Source: CAYILR01 sp964364175 (lineage in GTDB: Bacteria; Bdellovibrionota; UBA1018). From it: a stretch of 62,526 nt of DNA. The stretch is taken from contig CAYILR010000023.1 of the NCBI GenBank assembly GCA_964364175.1, positions 1-62,526 of the forward strand, read 5' to 3'. Shown here piece by piece: positions 60,537 to 62,526 of this stretch. The notes beneath the pieces are model-generated. The model was given only the letters and a program-made list of their open reading frames with translations. It was not told the origin of the DNA and made no database searches. Numbering within the stretch: position 1 is the stretch's first letter; each line of letters begins with the position of its first letter. The position numbers and the translations under genes were made by a program.

Positions 60537-60938
60537 TTATCCGCCCTTTAACTCGGCTATACTTTGGGCAATTTCAGCTATTTTTTTCTGCGCCTCCCGA
60601 ACCTCCGAAAGTTTACGCGGAGCTGAGCTGGCGATCTCCTCCTGAACTGCCTCAGCTGCTCGCTTGGTCAAATTTCGAAAAACCAGGCCTTTGAGCTCAT
60701 CGGACGCTGCACGCAAAGCTAGGGCCAAAACGGGCTGGGGGATTTCCTTGAGTACCAATTGCAAAAGCGCATCTTCGAAGGTCAAAAGATTTTCAAAGAT
60801 GAAAAGCTTGTCCTGGATCTTCTTTGCCAGTACAGGGTCGCGTGCAGCAATGTTCTCCAACATCTTTTGCCGCTCGGCAGGTTCCAGCTGATTGAGCATT
60901 TCTGCAACAGCCTCCACTCCAGACTGTTGCTTCGTCAT
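60537..60938 (-). CDS. Stand-alone FliG middle/C-terminal-like protein
   Basis: ATG 60938 follows GGGGAG; an ATG 12 nt earlier is less likely. The 133-residue product aligns with the end of FliG, the flagellar switch protein that interacts with the stator. Matching parts are GVEAVAEMLNQL (armadillo part), KIQDKLFIFENLLTFED and the torque helix FRNLTKRAAEAVQEEI, where Arg93, Glu100 and Glu101 match E. coli Arg281, Asp288 and Asp289. The N-terminal domain that binds FliF is missing, and no flagellar gene is nearby. It lies 67 nt before the ClpB-like gene and may share its transcript. Confidence 0.75.
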   Translation of the reverse strand: MTKQQSGVEAVAEMLNQLEPAERQKMLENIAARDPVLAKKIQDKLFIFENLLTFEDALLQLVLKEIPQPVLALALRAASDELKGLVFRNLTKRAAEAVQEEIASSAPRKLSEVREAQKKIAEIAQSIAELKGG

Positions 60939-61051
60939 TTCACTCCCCATTTTTCCAAAGAATCTTGCGCCATATGTTAGTCAAAAACTCCTTTCCTTCT
61001 TCGATACATTGAATTAAACGCTTTGACATCAGTATTGAGAGAGGTTTTGAA

Positions 61052-61948
61052 GTGAAACTCAAATTTCAAACAGCACTATTTTTTCAGGCTTTACTCTTTT
61101 CATGTATTTCGCATGCAAGTTCAGGCTGGCCGATGGTCATCGGTCATCGCGGCATGGGTGCGCATAGTTCTGTTAAACCTGAAAACACTCTGCCTGCATT
61201 AGAAGAGGCCCTTCAGCGAGGTGTGACGGCAGTCGAATTTGATGTTCAGTTGACTGCAGATTATGGCGTGATCTTGGCTCACGACCCAAAACTCGAGAGA
61301 ACGACAAGCGGCAGAGGCTGCGTTTCGGAGTCTTTTCTGAATGATATTTTGCAAATGTCAGTTCGCGATGGCAGTGGCAAGCTCTATCCCGAAATTCAAC
61401 CTTCGACACTTCAACAGGCTTTGGCCAGTATTCAGTACTATGATCGAGGTGATCGCCCGTTTCTCGCGGATATTCACATCAAAGTTTACGACGGACTCAA
61501 GGGAGACTGGGGTGGCCCCCTGAACGGTCGATGCAACCCCACTCAATATGCGGCACTGACTCACGCAGTCTTAGGACATGTTCGAGAGGCAGGAATGTTG
61601 GAACGGGTGATTTTCACTTCGTTTGATACGCGCGTACTCGATCTCATCAAGCAAACTGAACCCAGTGCAAAGGTGGGCATGCTCGGCTACTTCAGGCCAG
61701 GAAGGGCTCAAACGATTTCAAAAGGCAAATACGACTACGTCATTCTCAACCACGCTCGCATGCACCGCCATACAGTTCAATCTGCACAGAGTTTGGGATT
61801 ACGTGTATTGGCATGGACTCCCAATGAGGAATCCGAGATTTCTGATCTGATTTTTAATCAAAAGGTAGATGGAGTGATTACCGACAATATCGCTCACGCA
61901 GTCAGTGCCCGTGAGAAAATGGCTACATTTTCTTCAGAACCTGATTGA
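61052..61948 (+). CDS. Exported glycerophosphodiester phosphodiesterase
   Basis: This 298-residue GDPD TIM barrel starts at GTG with GAGAGAGG upstream. It has signal peptide TALFFQALLFSCISHA and the metal and catalytic residues His32 (IGHRGMGAH), Glu44 (KPENT), Glu62 and Asp64 (VEFDVQ) and His77 (LAHDP). It releases glycerol-3-phosphate from deacylated phospholipids in the periplasm, and GlpD encoded 8 kb away could oxidise that product. The last 26 nt overlap the convergent membrane-protein gene. Confidence 0.93.
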   Translation: MKLKFQTALFFQALLFSCISHASSGWPMVIGHRGMGAHSSVKPENTLPALEEALQRGVTAVEFDVQLTADYGVILAHDPKLERTTSGRGCVSESFLNDILQMSVRDGSGKLYPEIQPSTLQQALASIQYYDRGDRPFLADIHIKVYDGLKGDWGGPLNGRCNPTQYAALTHAVLGHVREAGMLERVIFTSFDTRVLDLIKQTEPSAKVGMLGYFRPGRAQTISKGKYDYVILNHARMHRHTVQSAQSLGLRVLAWTPNEESEISDLIFNQKVDGVITDNIAHAVSAREKMATFSSEPD

Positions 61949-62360
61949 AGGCTTGCGCCATCTCCTGAAAAAAATCTTTCTCCCTGACAGAAACGATTCT
62001 ATTTTTTGAACCGTCTGCGATACTGATCATTTCTCGATGCAGACGATACAGGGGACCTGCAATGCGATTCGAAATCATCAGTCCCCAAACTGTAAGCAAA
62101 GTACTTTCAATCAAAGCAGCTGCAGCAAAAATCCAATTCATCCGAACCGATTGTTTCGAAATAAAACGAAAAACCATGTGCTCTGGAGGCATGCCGATCG
62201 ACAACAGGTACTGTTGAACCTGTTGAAAAAAAACTAGCTTTGCGACGAAAAACACCAAAATGGTAATGACCGCAATCCCCAATACGTAGCCCAAAAACCT
62301 CAGTTGAAACTCTGGGTTGATCAGGAACTTCCTCCTACGAGAGACGTTGGGTGTAGACAT
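61923..62360 (-). CDS. Two-helix membrane protein with HAMP-like C-terminus
   Basis: This 145-residue protein has two membrane helices (about 22-45, LGYVLGIAVITILVFFVAKLV, and 75-98, NWIFAAAALIESTLLTVWGLMI) followed by SNRIAGPLYRLHREMISIADG. The last segment is the HAMP pattern seen after the second membrane helix of sensors. Its periplasmic loop is short (about 28 residues). No kinase or methyl-accepting domain follows, so it would be a sensor stub, or a regulator of another membrane sensor. GGAGGA precedes the ATG by 14 nt. Confidence 0.7.
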   Translation of the reverse strand: MSTPNVSRRRKFLINPEFQLRFLGYVLGIAVITILVFFVAKLVFFQQVQQYLLSIGMPPEHMVFRFISKQSVRMNWIFAAAALIESTLLTVWGLMISNRIAGPLYRLHREMISIADGSKNRIVSVREKDFFQEMAQAFNQVLKKM

Positions 62361-62475
62361 AGGCTGGGTAGCTCCTCCTTTGAATTATTCTAGTAGCTTA
62401 AGTATTTGAATGTAAATAGGAAATATCCTGTTTACAAAACCGTACTGATTAAGTAAACTATTAACAATAGCAGCT

Positions 62476-62524
62476 GTGACCCGGAGAGGTCACGCGTCAA
62501 AATTTTTGAGATTATTTTTTGACG
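62476..62524. other. Two adjacent inverted repeats at the right edge
   Basis: GTGACC (62476-62481) pairs with GGTCAC (62488-62493). Immediately after, CGTCAAAA (62495-62502) pairs with TTTTGACG (62517-62524). They lie 115-165 nt upstream of the HAMP-like gene in A+T-rich DNA. They may be a terminator for a gene outside the window or an operator pair. The 166-nt edge region has no gene I can support. Confidence 0.35.
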
Positions 62525-62526
62525 GA

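Noticed and set aside
1..62526. CRISPR arrays, tRNA, rRNA genes, phage or insertion-sequence transposases
   Set aside because: No regularly spaced repeats, cloverleaf-like sequence, rRNA signatures or transposase motifs were found by reading; a covariance-model scan would be the decisive test.

Overview
The window reads as chromosomal DNA of a diderm bacterium of the Bdellovibrionota type. The grounds are a regulator of the TIGR02147/DUF4423 family, which is typical of Bdellovibrio relatives and Fibrobacter, an mdh-sucC-sucD-ndk cluster, a complete gspC-to-gspN type II secretion operon, and many lineage-specific exported proteins. This placement is an inference from gene content; there is no rRNA in the window to test it. 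I saw no tRNA, rRNA, CRISPR array or intact insertion sequence.

Layout. 1-3.5 kb: a surface protein with IPT/TIG and fibrinogen-like domains whose 5' end is broken or lies outside the window, and an outer-membrane protein. 3.5-5.3 kb: an acyl-CoA dehydrogenase, divergent from the gsp operon and preceded by a pair of matching palindromes that look like operators. 5.4-19.2 kb: gspC, D, E, F, G, H, I, J, K, L, M, N, densely packed and mostly overlapping, encoding the type II secretion machine without the prepilin peptidase. 19.2-21.1 kb: a polyprenyl synthase and a GshB-like ATP-grasp enzyme. 21.1-27.7 kb is an accessory island: an AAA ATPase, a VapBC pair with an operator inside its promoter, a second unusual PIN-domain module with a charged small partner and a 57-residue ORF, a TIGR02147 regulator overlapping a secreted protein, and a divergent AAA_14/DUF4143 ATPase. 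27.8-40.8 kb is housekeeping: an exported M3 peptidase, then on the minus strand infC-rpmI-rplT-pheS-pheT-ihfA, a lysine-rich coiled-coil protein, and mdh-sucC-sucD-ndk-nadE.

40.9-47.1 kb is a second accessory stretch. It holds a broken HNH-endonuclease gene bounded by two palindromic direct repeats, a small gene broken at a run of A, two CsbD-like stress proteins, an Ig/DUF3494 lipoprotein, an AsmA-like membrane protein coupled to a 23-residue hydrophobic peptide, an orphan receiver domain and two exported proteins. 47.1-50.4 kb is a 1106-residue CheB-CheR-PAS-histidine kinase. 50.6-57.2 kb is an operon HNH-srkA-M74 peptidase-aspS-glpD plus a glycine-rich exported protein. 57.2-61 kb holds the most surprising locus: a FliG C-terminal-like protein, a double-AAA+ ClpA/B-type ATPase with a clear signal peptide and a degenerate second ATPase site, and an exported protein with a DKxGHF motif overlapping it by 4 nt. 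61-62.4 kb: an exported glycerophosphodiester phosphodiesterase and a HAMP-like membrane protein.

How the genes work together. The gsp operon supplies the export route for proteins carrying signal peptides, of which this window has more than ten. The phosphodiesterase and GlpD could feed phospholipid-derived glycerol-3-phosphate, and the acyl-CoA dehydrogenase fatty acids, into the TCA enzymes encoded here, which fits a lipid- or prey-consuming lifestyle. The strongest candidate for undescribed biology is the exported ClpB-like ATPase operon.
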